From NCBI GenBank assembly GCA_036501365.1, contig DASYAL010000077.1:27189-91188 (forward strand): a stretch of 64,000 nt of DNA. The letters run 5' to 3'. The notes beneath the pieces were generated by a model. The model saw only the letters and a list, made by a program, of their open reading frames with translations, was not told the origin of the DNA and searched no databases. Source of the stretch: CAIKMD01 sp036501365 (GTDB lineage Bacteria; Pseudomonadota; Alphaproteobacteria; ATCC43930; CGMCC-115725). Position 1 is the stretch's first letter. Each line of letters starts with the position of its first letter. Below are positions 1 to 7,395 of this stretch, one piece after another. A program made the translations under genes and the position numbers.

Positions 1-812
1 TAAGGTACCAACAGCTCGGCGCCGACCTGGTAATACTGCCCGGCCCAGATCAGGCCCGGCGCGATCAGCCCGGTTGTGACGCTGCCGCCCGGCACGCGGT
101 TGAGATTGGTCGTCGACGTCCATTCGACCAGCGGGATCATCCGGTCGAACGGTGCGCCAAGACCGATATCCTTCACGTGGTGCTCGAGATATTCGAGGCT
201 GTATTCGAGCGCGACGCCGGCATTGAAATTATTGGGATTGGGCGTGCCGGCGCTCTCGGTCTTGGCGGGAAAATCGACGCTGAGATTGCTCGTCATCGCG
301 AACGGCCGCGCATAGCTCAGCCAATCCGGCAGGTCGCCGAAGCCTTTGCCGAAATCGATACCCGGCGACAGTGTCGTGAAATCGTCGGCGCCGGCGCCGT
401 TGACTCGCCCGGTATGCGCCCAGCTTTCATCGAGGCCGATCAGGGCCATCGCCTCATGATCGGGATTGATGAAGAGCTGATATTGCTGACCGGTATCGAG
501 CCCGTCCCAGCCGTAATGCGCGGCGCCGCCGGGCACGTGGAAATATTTCCATTGGTCGCTAATGGTGAAATCGGTCGTTTTGGTGATGCGCTTCGAGAGG
601 TCGAAGCCGACATCGCTCTCGCGCGAACCGTCGGCTGCCGTGGGATTGAGGGTCAGCGTCGGCAGCGACATCTCGTCGGCGACAAAAGGGTCGTCGGTCT
701 GGATCGTCGCCGGGAAAAAGCGCTGACCGGCAAAGCCGTGCGCGCTGGCGCTGCGCAACTGCGGCAAGAGTGCGAGCATGGCGGCAATCGCCACGGGAAT
801 GCGTTTCAACAT
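1..812 (-). CDS. Exported, probably outer-membrane protein (partial, C-terminus beyond window)
   Basis: About 270 residues are open from the ATG at 812 to the window edge with no stop. The N-terminus is a signal peptide (LKR, hydrophobic core, then SASA) and the predicted mature chain begins His-Gly-Phe. The rest is rich in alternating polar and aromatic residues (for example ISDQWKYFHV), as in outer-membrane barrels; no family was recognised with certainty. A GGAGACC ribosome site precedes the ATG. It is the last visible gene of a run containing nixA and a DUF2946 gene, which suggests metal handling. That role is an inference from context. Confidence 0.75.
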   Translation of the reverse strand, partial: MLKRIPVAIAAMLALLPQLRSASAHGFAGQRFFPATIQTDDPFVADEMSLPTLTLNPTAADGSRESDVGFDLSKRITKTTDFTISDQWKYFHVPGGAAHYGWDGLDTGQQYQLFINPDHEAMALIGLDESWAHTGRVNGAGADDFTTLSPGIDFGKGFGDLPDWLSYARPFAMTSNLSVDFPAKTESAGTPNPNNFNAGVALEYSLEYLEHHVKDIGLGAPFDRMIPLVEWTSTTNLNRVPGGSVTTGLIAPGLIWAGQYYQVGAELLVP

Positions 813-840
813 TAAGGTCTCCATCACGATGAGTTGCCGA

Positions 841-867
841 CCGAAGCGCGGCGCAAGCGCGCTTCGG
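841..867. other. Perfect hairpin between DUF2946 gene and exported-protein gene
   Basis: Ten-base arms CCGAAGCGCG (841-850) and CGCGCTTCGG (858-867) enclose a 7-base loop in the 71-base intercistronic gap. No T-tract follows on the minus strand, so it is more likely an mRNA-stabilising or attenuating structure than a simple terminator. Confidence 0.5.
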
Positions 868-883
868 CTAAAGACCGTGCAAA

Positions 884-1270
884 TCAGGCGATGGCGGGCG
901 GACCGCGCGATTGATAGGACGACGCTGCGACCGATGAGAGCCGCGGCGCGGCGCTCGAGGGAAGCGAGACGCTTTTGCAGGAAACCGGCAGCGCTATCGC
1001 CGGCACCGGCGGCGCAACGAAGCTTTGCCCGGCCGCGACCGCGGCGCAGATCGGGCAGCTGCCATGCTGGTCGCTGGTCGTGCCACCGTCGTGATGACCG
1101 GCGGGATCCGCCGAGCAGATCGGGACGGCATCGGCGAAAGCGGGATTGGCCGCCTCGACCATCGCGACGGCGATGAAGAACGGCAGCATCGCCTGGATCG
1201 CAACGGCGATGAACGCAAGCAGCGCGCCGCGCGGGTTGCGGTGTTCGCGACGATGACGAGTGAGGCTCAT
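884..1270 (-). CDS. DUF2946 family protein
   Basis: 128 aa with one N-terminal hydrophobic segment (about residues 16-38) and the DUF2946 signature HGSCPICAA near residue 70, holding a CxxC pair after a histidine. DUF2946 genes usually sit beside copper or nickel transport and TonB-receptor genes; their biochemical role is not established. The start lies one base after the nixA stop, so the two are co-translated. The motif suggests a membrane-anchored periplasmic metal ligand, which is an inference. Confidence 0.75.
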   Translation of the reverse strand: MSLTRHRREHRNPRGALLAFIAVAIQAMLPFFIAVAMVEAANPAFADAVPICSADPAGHHDGGTTSDQHGSCPICAAVAAGQSFVAPPVPAIALPVSCKSVSLPSSAAPRLSSVAASSYQSRGPPAIA

Positions 1271-1271
1271 C

Positions 1272-2336
1272 TCAGGGCGTCGTCTCTATCTCGATCCGAC
1301 CATAGCCCTTCGCGCGATAGATCGCCATCGAGCCGAGCCAGCTCGCGACGAAGATCGCGAGGATCACGTAGCCGAGGCTGCCGAAATGATCGTTGAGCGC
1401 CGCGATCGCCGTCCAGAACGGGCCGGTGAGATTGAGCTGATCGACCGCGAGGCCGAGCACCTCGACGCCGCCGACCAGCAGCGCCACCACCACCGAGGCG
1501 AAGGTGATGGTGAGGTTGTAATAGAGCTTGCGCACCGGTTTCGAGAACGCCCAGCCGTAAGCACCAACCATCAATACGCTGTCGCTGGCGTCGACGAGCG
1601 ACATGCCGGCGGTGAAGAGCGCCGGGAAAACGAGGATTGCCCAGAGCGAGAGGCCATGCGCCGCCTCGCTGGCGGAAATGCCCAAGAGCCCGATCTCGGT
1701 CGCGGTATCGAAACCGAGGCCGAACAGCAGGCCGATCGCGAACATATGCCAGCTTCGCGTCACCAGGCGGAACAGCGGCCGGAACAGCCGCGCCAGGAAG
1801 CCCTGCCCGGCCAGAAGCGTATTGAGCTCGCCAGGCGCCAGTGTCTCGCCGTCGCGCACGCGGCGGAAGCTTTTCCACACGGCGGCGAAGATGAAGAGGT
1901 TGACGATCGCGACCGCGAGCAGGAACAGCGCGGAGATGCCGGTGCCGACGAAGCCGCCGACTTCTTGCAGCCGCGGAAAGCCTTGGCGCAGCCAGCCCGC
2001 CGTTGCCGCCACCGCGAGCGCCGCGATCACGACGACGGTCGAATGTCCCAGCGCGAAGTAAAGGCCGAGCGCGGCCGGGCGCTTGCCCTCCTGCATCAGC
2101 TTGCGCGTGGCGTTGTCGATCGCGGCGATATGATCGGCGTCGACGGCGTGGCGCAGGCCGAAGCCGTAGGCGAGGAAGGCCGTGCCGAGCAGCACCGGAT
2201 AATCGTGGAAGGCCGCCAGCGCCCAGAACCAGGCGAGCAGATTCGCCGCGCCGATAACGAGGGCGAGGCCGACGATCGTCCTGCGCAGACTCCGCGGCCG
2301 ATCGGAAAATAGGCTCGGCATCGAGACGAGGCTCAT
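1272..2336 (-). CDS. nixA: NixA/HoxN/HupN-family nickel/cobalt transporter
   Basis: 354 aa polytopic inner-membrane protein. The family signature RHAVDADHIAAIDN is at about residues 62-75 (TM2, histidines and aspartates needed for Ni or Co binding) and LGFDTATEIGLLG is near residue 205. Length fits the family (about 330-380 aa). It takes up Ni(II) or Co(II) by a secondary mechanism. It starts 10 bases after the stop of an NMT1-like binding protein and ends one base before the DUF2946 start. Metal specificity cannot be read from sequence; no cobalamin or nickel riboswitch was seen upstream. Confidence 0.9.
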   Translation of the reverse strand: MSLVSMPSLFSDRPRSLRRTIVGLALVIGAANLLAWFWALAAFHDYPVLLGTAFLAYGFGLRHAVDADHIAAIDNATRKLMQEGKRPAALGLYFALGHSTVVVIAALAVAATAGWLRQGFPRLQEVGGFVGTGISALFLLAVAIVNLFIFAAVWKSFRRVRDGETLAPGELNTLLAGQGFLARLFRPLFRLVTRSWHMFAIGLLFGLGFDTATEIGLLGISASEAAHGLSLWAILVFPALFTAGMSLVDASDSVLMVGAYGWAFSKPVRKLYYNLTITFASVVVALLVGGVEVLGLAVDQLNLTGPFWTAIAALNDHFGSLGYVILAIFVASWLGSMAIYRAKGYGRIEIETTP

Positions 2337-2346
2337 CGGCCCGGTC

Positions 2347-3306
2347 TTAGGGCAAATATTGCTCGGTGATCAAGCGGCTCACATCCGTATCGGCGGGCAT
2401 TTGGCCCGTATCGATCAACGATTTCGCGACCACCTTCAGCGCCGCCGGATCGTAATGTCCGTCGGTGGGGAACATCGGCTTCTCGACGTCATAGACTTTC
2501 GCGACCCAATCCGCCGGCATGTTGAGGATCGGCTGGACCGTGTTCACCGTCGCGGTCTTGTGATTGTCGGAATAGGCGATGCTCTCGTACCAGGCGGCGA
2601 GGAAGCGGCGCAGCGCGTCGGGATGCTGCGCTTGCAGGATGTTGGTCGCGTAAATCGCGTGGGTGATGAACGGTTTGACGAAGTCGCCGAACGCGAACAG
2701 CACCTTCGCGCGGCCTTGCTGCTCCATCGCGTAACCGCCCTCGACGCTCCCGACCAGCGCGTCGATGTTGCCGGCGATCAGCGCCGAGGCGGTGCCGTCG
2801 GCACTGCCGAGCGCGACGATGTTCGAGGCGTCGCTGCCCTTCCAGCCTTCGCGGAAATTGATCTGGCGCGCGAACCAATCGGTCAGCGAGCCGGCGCTGG
2901 TGACGCCGATCTTCTTGGCTTTGAGGCCGGCCATGTCATGGATCGGGCTCTTGGCGCCGACGACCAGCGCCATGTTGAGCGGCTCCGTCGCCATCACGCC
3001 GACGCCCTTCTCGGGCGAGCCCTTGGCAATGAAGGCGATATCGGTCCCGGCGCCGAGGGCTATATCGATGCTGTTCGCGACCATTGCCTGATGCAGCCGC
3101 GCGGCACCGTCGATCGAACTCTCTTGGATGTCGAGGCCGTGCTTCTGGAAAATATTGGCGGCAAGACCGACATCGAGGAGCATGAAGCTGTAGGCGCGGC
3201 TCGCACCCTTGGCGACGCGCAATTGATCGGCGGCATGGCCCGTGCCCGCCATCGCCAGCAGCGCCGCCGCCGCCCAACAAGCAACTCCGCGCGTCGCGCC
3301 CGTCAT
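2347..3306 (-). CDS. ABC-type substrate-binding protein, NMT1/SsuA-like, heading the nixA operon
   Basis: 319 aa. A signal peptide (residues 1-25, ending GTGHAAD) precedes the periplasmic-binding-protein fold of the NMT1/ThiY/SsuA group: an N-terminal strand, then the AANIFQKHGLDIQ segment (helix plus the usual GL-D/E step), then the MVANSIDIALG segment. GGGAGGAG precedes the ATG. No permease or ATPase lies beside it; it is followed 10 bases later by nixA. Ligand unknown. A binding protein leading a secondary metal-transporter operon is uncommon. Confidence 0.85.
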   Translation of the reverse strand: MTGATRGVACWAAAALLAMAGTGHAADQLRVAKGASRAYSFMLLDVGLAANIFQKHGLDIQESSIDGAARLHQAMVANSIDIALGAGTDIAFIAKGSPEKGVGVMATEPLNMALVVGAKSPIHDMAGLKAKKIGVTSAGSLTDWFARQINFREGWKGSDASNIVALGSADGTASALIAGNIDALVGSVEGGYAMEQQGRAKVLFAFGDFVKPFITHAIYATNILQAQHPDALRRFLAAWYESIAYSDNHKTATVNTVQPILNMPADWVAKVYDVEKPMFPTDGHYDPAALKVVAKSLIDTGQMPADTDVSRLITEQYLP

Positions 3307-3396
3307 ACCTGCTCCTCCCGGTTCGCCTGTGATTTTTGGCCCGCCCTGACTTTGGGCTAGGGAGAACTTCGCACGAACGGGCGGCGGAGGCGAGCG

Positions 3397-3726
3397 CTAT
3401 TCGCCGCGCTTGCGGCGGACGAAATCCTCGACCTGGCGCTCGATGGAATCAAAAGAGTCGCGAACCGCGACGTAGATGTCCTCATGCTCGTGGCGCTGGC
3501 CGGGTGTGCGATGCGAGGTCAGCGTCGAGCCCGGCACCTTCACCTCGACCGCGATGGCATAGAGCTTGCCTTTGTGGTGATGGCGATGCGGCGCCTCGAC
3601 GACGACGCGGCAGCCGGTGACGCGATGGTAGAATTGCTCGAGCTTGTCGGTCCGATCGCGGATGCGCTCGCGGACGAAAGGCGACGGCGGCATCTTGCGA
3701 AAAGTGACTTGAAGCGGAATGGCCAT
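3397..3726 (-). CDS. HPF/RaiA-type ribosome-associated protein
   Basis: 109 aa from the ATG at 3726 (MAIPLQVTFRKM). The RaiA/HPF beta-alpha-beta fold is recognisable: strand IPLQVTF, helix VRERIRDRTDKLEQFY, strands GCRVVVEAP and YAIAVEVKVPG, then helix DIYVAVRDSFDSIERQVEDF. These proteins bind the 30S decoding region and block translation in stationary phase or cold. A longer in-frame start at 3780 adds 18 non-conserved residues; the inner start matches the fold. This is the short form, without a C-terminal dimerisation domain. Confidence 0.8.
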   Translation of the reverse strand: MAIPLQVTFRKMPPSPFVRERIRDRTDKLEQFYHRVTGCRVVVEAPHRHHHKGKLYAIAVEVKVPGSTLTSHRTPGQRHEHEDIYVAVRDSFDSIERQVEDFVRRKRGE

Positions 3727-3811
3727 GGCGGATCTTCCCGGGCGATCTTGCTGTCCCCTCCAAGCTTCAATCGCCGCCACGCGCGTAAAGTTCCTCCATA
3801 AAATATGGGGA

Positions 3812-4705
3812 TCACGGCCAGGCCTGCCAATCCGCGCCGTCCATCACATAGGGTGCATAGAGGAAGTCGCGGATCGCGGCGAGGCTCCCGCCGCGCCATT
3901 CGAGCAACACGAAATAATCGATCTTATCCGGCGCGCCCGGCGCGTGGACCAGGATGGCCAGCCGGCCTTCAACGAGGCCGGGCCGGAACTGCCAATGCGT
4001 CGCGCGCTCGTAATTGGTGAAATACTGGCCGACCTGCTGCTTGCCGTCGAGGCGCCGCCGATTGACCAGATCGAGCCGGACATCCTCGGCGAGAAGATCG
4101 CGCAGCGCATCGAAATCGCGCGCGTTGAAGCGATCGATGTAATGGGTGAGCCGCGCCTGCTCCGCGGGCGGCAACACCGGCAGCGGCCGGTCCTCGGGCT
4201 CGTTCGCGAGCTCCTTGAGCCGGGCGCGGCCGCGATGCAGCGCCGCCTTGATCGACGGCACCGTCGCTGCGGTGACGCCGGCGATCTCGTCGAGCGAATA
4301 GCCCAGCACATCCATCAGGATGACGCTGCTGCGCTGTGCCAGCGGCAGGTGCATGAAAGTGCGCAGGCTGACGGCCGCCGCCTGGCGTTGTTCCACGGCC
4401 GAAGCCGGATCGGCGATCATGTCCAACTCCTTCGCGGCATGCCGCGCCTCCTGCCGCGCGCGGCGGCGCAACAGATCGAGCGTCGCGTTATGCGCGATGC
4501 GGAAGAACCAGGCTTCGGGATTGTCGACCGAAGCGAAAGATGGGAAAGCCTCGATCGCCTTCACCAGCGCTTCTTGTACCGCGTCCTCGCCGTCGAAGAC
4601 CGAGCCGGTCATGCGCGCGCAATAGCGATGCAACTTCGGGCGCAATTCGCCGAGCAGGCGGTCGAAGGCGGCGCGCGCCGCGCCGCCTTCGTCTGGGCTC
4701 GTCAT
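3812..4705 (-). CDS. ECF sigma factor with C-terminal SnoaL-like domain
   Basis: 297 aa. Sigma-70 region 2 is at about residues 15-85 (FDGEDAVQEALVKAIEAFPS, then NPEAWFFRIAHNATLDLLRR) and region 4 at about 115-170 (LPLAQRSSVILMDVLGYSLD, then a helix-turn-helix before RGRARLKEL). From about 185 there is a SnoaL-like fold (HYIDRFNARDFDALRDLLAE), as in SigJ/ECF41-type factors whose own C-terminal domain modulates activity instead of a classical anti-sigma. The start overlaps the upstream small gene by ATGA, so the two are co-translated. Target promoters unknown. Confidence 0.85.
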   Translation of the reverse strand: MTSPDEGGAARAAFDRLLGELRPKLHRYCARMTGSVFDGEDAVQEALVKAIEAFPSFASVDNPEAWFFRIAHNATLDLLRRRARQEARHAAKELDMIADPASAVEQRQAAAVSLRTFMHLPLAQRSSVILMDVLGYSLDEIAGVTAATVPSIKAALHRGRARLKELANEPEDRPLPVLPPAEQARLTHYIDRFNARDFDALRDLLAEDVRLDLVNRRRLDGKQQVGQYFTNYERATHWQFRPGLVEGRLAILVHAPGAPDKIDYFVLLEWRGGSLAAIRDFLYAPYVMDGADWQAWP

Positions 4706-5004
4706 TCCGGCAGCATCCGGTAATTGCCGATGATGGTCGCCTCGCCTTGCAACGGCGGCGCGGCCACCCGCTCCTTGATGCCCTCGAGATAGGCCTGGAA
4801 CGAAGCCAGCCGCGTGAAAGGCGAGCTGTCGCCCGCCTCGGAGAAGGCGATATGGACGAAGGTGCCGTCGCCGAGCCGCGCCGACATGTAGCGCAAGTCG
4901 CTCGGCGCCTTGGCCCGCAATTCCTCGAACACCTGCTCGATCAAGCGCTGATTCTCGCCGGTTTTTTCGGGCTTGGTCTTATAAACCACGATCTGGCGTC
5001 GCAT
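4702..5004 (-). CDS. Small conserved protein co-translated with the ECF sigma factor
   Basis: 100 aa, MRRQIVVYKTKPEKTGENQR at the N-terminus. The start is fixed by AAAGGAG ten bases upstream of the ATG at 5004. The pattern (strand VVYKTK, helix ENQRLIEQVFEELR, strand FVHIAFSE, helix SFQAYLEGIKERV) resembles a dimeric alpha+beta barrel of the antibiotic-biosynthesis-monooxygenase type, but I am not certain of the family. Its stop overlaps the sigma start (ATGA), pointing to a functional link: possible sensor, partner enzyme or target of the sigma factor. Confidence 0.7.
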   Translation of the reverse strand: MRRQIVVYKTKPEKTGENQRLIEQVFEELRAKAPSDLRYMSARLGDGTFVHIAFSEAGDSSPFTRLASFQAYLEGIKERVAAPPLQGEATIIGNYRMLPE

Positions 5005-5201
5005 GAGCTTACTCCTTTCGGATCTTGGGGCGTGAGCGATCCTCACAACCCCATGACGACCCGGCAGCGATAAAGGATTCCCCGAGCAGAAGAAATTTTT
5101 CGCGGACGGCGAATCCTTCGCGTCGCCCGCCTCGTCTCGGAAAGCGTAGGTTCGCGGCCCTGCCACGCGTTTCTGCGCCCTCGCCGCCGGTAGCTCTTCT
5201 G

Positions 5202-5702
5202 ATGCCCAGCTCGAATCCCAAAAGCGCCAAGCGCTGGACCCTGGCGCTGACCTCGGCCGCCTCTTTCATGATCTCGCTCGACAGCCAGGTCGTCGTCACT
5301 GCCCTCACCACTATTCGCACCGCGCTCGGCGCGTCGATGGAGTTGCTGGAATGGACAGTCAACGCCTACATCCTCAGCTTCGCCGTGCTGCTCTTTGCCG
5401 GCGTCGCGCTTGGCGATCGATTTGGCCGGCGGCGGATACTGATGACGGGATTGATCGTGTTCGTCGCCGCATCGGCTGCCTGCGGCGCGGCACCCGGTAT
5501 CGGGTGGCTGATCGCTGCGCGCGCCGTCCAAGGTGCGGGGGCGGCGCTGGTGATGCCGCTGGCGATGGCGCTGCTCGGCGGCGCTTTCCCGCCCGCCGAG
5601 CGGGGCAAAGCGCTCGGCATCTTCGCCAGCATCAGTGGCGGCGCGATGATCGCCGGTCCCGTGATCGGCGGCGCGGTCACAGCAGGCCTCGCCTGGCAAT
5701 GA
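5202..5702 (+). pseudogene. Truncated MFS drug exporter (DHA2/EmrB-QacA type), N-terminal third only
   Basis: 166 aa from ATG 5202. It carries the DHA2 hallmarks: MISLDSQVVVTALTTIRTAL in TM1 (D-x-x-V-V-x-x-A-L), LLEWTVNAYILSFA in TM2, the motif A loop GDRFGRRRILMTG, motif B RAVQGAGAALVMP and the start of motif C (GGAMIAGPVIGG). It ends at GLAWQ just where homologues continue into the next membrane helix. A full protein has 14 helices and about 470-500 aa; about 300 residues are missing and the following bases do not resume the family in any frame. Most likely a deletion remnant, lying next to a MarR regulator that may once have controlled it. Confidence 0.85.
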
Positions 5703-5712
5703 GCGATGACGA

Positions 5713-5752
5713 AAAGGGACTGACCGCGTTATAAAGGGACTGACCGCGTTAT
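5713..5752 (+). repeat. Perfect 20-bp tandem duplication at the MFS truncation point
   Basis: The unit AAAGGGACTGACCGCGTTAT occurs at 5713-5732 and again at 5733-5752, ten bases after the premature MFS stop. It ends inside the candidate MarR operator. Confidence 0.95.
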
Positions 5753-5767
5753 ATCGTAATGCGATAT
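5751..5767. promoter_or_regulatory. Candidate MarR operator (palindrome)
   Basis: ATATCG (5751-5756), spacer TAATG, CGATAT (5762-5767): a perfect 6-base dyad of 17 bp total, ending 25 bases before the marR ATG. Size and position fit an autoregulatory MarR site. It could not drive the intact MFS gene in its present position. Confidence 0.55.
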
Positions 5768-5792
5768 TTTTAAAAGACCCTTACGGCGAGTC

Positions 5793-6245
5793 ATGACGAA
5801 GAAACAGCGCAGGCACGCAAAATCGCGCAGGTTGCCGCGCGCCCTGACACAGGCGGATTATCGGCGGCTCGCCGAATTCCGTTACGTGCTTCGCCAGTTC
5901 CTGATTTTCAGCGACAACGCCGCCGCCGCCTCGGACCTCACGGCGCAGCAGCATCAGGCCCTGCTCGCAATTAAAGGTCTCGGCGGCGCGGCGCCGGTCA
6001 CGGCCGGCGCGCTCGCCGAGCGTCTCGGCATCCGCCATCACAGCGCGGTCGGCCTGATCGACCGGCTCGCGCGCAAAGCGCTCGTCCGCCGGCAGCGCGG
6101 TGCGCATGATCGCCGCCAAGTGCTGATCGTGGCGACGGCCAAGGCCGATCGCCTCTTGTCGAAACTATCGGCGGCGCATCACCGCGAGTTGCGACGACTC
6201 GCGCCTTTGCTGCGCGGTCTGCTCGAGGACCTCGCTCGCGGGTAA
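5793..6245 (+). CDS. MarR-family transcriptional regulator
   Basis: 150 aa winged-helix protein. After a basic N-terminus come the dimerisation helix (YRRLAEFRYVLRQFLIFSD), LTAQQHQALLAIKG, and the DNA-reading helix-turn-helix VTAGALAERLGIRHHSAVGL, followed by IDRLARKALVRRQRGAHDRR, whose R-x-x-x-x-D-R-R wing is the MarR hallmark. It probably autoregulates through the palindrome upstream and may originally have controlled the adjacent exporter. Ligand unknown. A strong terminator follows its stop. Confidence 0.9.
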   Translation: MTKKQRRHAKSRRLPRALTQADYRRLAEFRYVLRQFLIFSDNAAAASDLTAQQHQALLAIKGLGGAAPVTAGALAERLGIRHHSAVGLIDRLARKALVRRQRGAHDRRQVLIVATAKADRLLSKLSAAHHRELRRLAPLLRGLLEDLARG

Positions 6246-6282
6246 CGCGTCATTGCCCCCTGCGGCGCCCGCGCCAAAGCGA

Positions 6283-6315
6283 GAGCCCGGCCGACGCTTC
6301 GGCCGGGCTCTTTCT
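6283..6315. terminator. Bidirectional intrinsic terminator
   Basis: Stem GAGCCCGGCC (6283-6292) with GGCCGGGCTC (6301-6310), extendable by two pairs to a 4-base loop, followed by TTTCTCC. It sits between convergent marR and the small secreted-protein gene. Confidence 0.8.
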
Positions 6316-6328
6316 CCCGAAAAGCGGA

Positions 6329-6616
6329 TCAGTCGTCGTTCTCGGTTTTCGTCTCGCTTTTCGTGGTCGTGCGCGACTTGCCGGCCGGGGTGACCGTCTC
6401 TTCGGTGCGCTTCGATTCCGTCTTTGCGCCGTCATCCGACTGCTTGACGCTCCGCGACTCGTAACTACCCTGGGGTGGTGCCGGCTCGGGCATGACCGCC
6501 ACCGGCGGCGAGACGGCGACGCCGGCGCCGTCGTTGGTTTGCACGGTCACGGAGTCCGCGAAAGCTGGCCCGGCAAGGAACAATGCGCTCACCAGAATGG
6601 GGGTAAACGTTTTCAT
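6329..6616 (-). CDS. Small secreted hypothetical protein
   Basis: 95 aa. A clear signal peptide (MKTFTPILVSALFLAGPAFA, cleavage before DSV) leads a mature chain of low complexity that is rich in Thr, Lys, Glu and Ser (KTESKRTEETVTPAGKSRTT), so likely disordered in the periplasm. No family recognised. It converges on marR with a shared terminator and is divergent from the gene at 6715. Confidence 0.7.
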   Translation of the reverse strand: MKTFTPILVSALFLAGPAFADSVTVQTNDGAGVAVSPPVAVMPEPAPPQGSYESRSVKQSDDGAKTESKRTEETVTPAGKSRTTTKSETKTENDD

Positions 6617-6714
6617 GACATCACATCCTCATAAAAGCGTGACGACGCCGATCGGAACGTGGCGTCAGCTGTTCGGAGATAACGCGGAACGGGTGAAACG
6701 GTTGCGGTCAGGCC

Positions 6715-7014
6715 ATGGCTGAAACCGTGCCCGATCCCGCGTTGCTGGCCCGCCTCGCGGCGCTCGAGCCGCGCAACGAGCTCATCCTGCGCCTCGCCTT
6801 GCGCGAGCGGCACGACACCATCCGCGCCGACCGCGCCGCCAACGACCGCATCAAGGCGCTGCTCGAGGCGCTCGATCCGCGGCCGGGCGAAATGGCCGCT
6901 ATCCTTGCGGCCGCGCGCGCGGCCGAGGACGGCGTCGAGGAAAGGCTGGCCGGTGCACCGCCGCGCACCATGCCAACGAAGCGCCGGCGAGGCGATAGAA
7001 AGACCCGCATATAA
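6715..7014 (+). CDS. Hypothetical cytoplasmic protein, helical
   Basis: 99 aa, strongly helical and charged (LARLAALEPRNELILRLALR, then RAANDRIKALLEALDPRPGE), with a basic C-terminus (TKRRRGDRKTRI). Codon third positions follow the GC-rich bias of neighbours. The ribosome site is weak, and an opposite-strand frame overlaps but shows no plausible protein character. Function unknown. Confidence 0.5.
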   Translation: MAETVPDPALLARLAALEPRNELILRLALRERHDTIRADRAANDRIKALLEALDPRPGEMAAILAAARAAEDGVEERLAGAPPRTMPTKRRRGDRKTRI

Positions 7015-7147
7015 GATGGGCGCTCACTCGACGACGCCGCACTTCCAACCCTCAGGCCGATCCGGGTGAGGCCTTCTTGTCGCTCTCTCTTGCCATGCTC
7101 ATATGCAGCGCATCGCTGAAACGGCACGGCGATCCCGCGAGGGCATC

Positions 7148-7339
7148 ATGACAATCGATCATCGCGACAAGAGCGGCGATGTCGCCCAGAAATACGGAAA
7201 CACGCTAATCCGCACGCTCCGGGTGAAATACGGCTATGCCTTCGCCATGGGTGAAAGCAACTACGCGAAGCTGATCGATGTTCTCGAGCGGCTGGACGAG
7301 CCGTCTCTGCATCAGCTCATACGGGATCAGGACCGCTGA
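7148..7339 (+). CDS. Small hypothetical protein
   Basis: 63 aa from ATG 7148, chosen over an upstream in-frame ATG at 7103 because GCGAGGG lies just before it. Sequence MTIDHRDKSGDVAQKYGNTL and onward, with an acidic helical C-terminus (YAKLIDVLERLDEPSLHQLI). No family recognised. Confidence 0.55.
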   Translation: MTIDHRDKSGDVAQKYGNTLIRTLRVKYGYAFAMGESNYAKLIDVLERLDEPSLHQLIRDQDR

Positions 7340-7359
7340 TGCGCGTGGCCGATGTCCTT

Positions 7360-7395
7360 CTCAGGCTCAGGACTTGGCTCAGGCTCAGGACTTGG
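7360..7395. repeat. Perfect 18-bp tandem duplication over a gene end
   Basis: CTCAGGCTCAGGACTTGG is present at 7360-7377 and 7378-7395. The stop codon of the minus-strand gene (7385-7387) lies in the second unit, so the duplication copies the stop region. Confidence 0.95.

Noticed and set aside
177..815. 212-residue plus-strand frame at the left edge
   Set aside because: The minus strand has an open frame with signal peptide and ribosome site over the same bases; the plus frame lacks both.
3769..3793. Possible EcfG promoter before the ribosome hibernation gene
   Set aside because: GGAAC is present but the -10 reads CGAT, not CGTT, so the match is too poor.
5075..5118. AAGGATTC...GAATCCTT inverted repeat between the ECF operon and the MFS remnant
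   Set aside because: Eight-base arms with about 30 bases between them are weak; no regulator or family could be tied to it.
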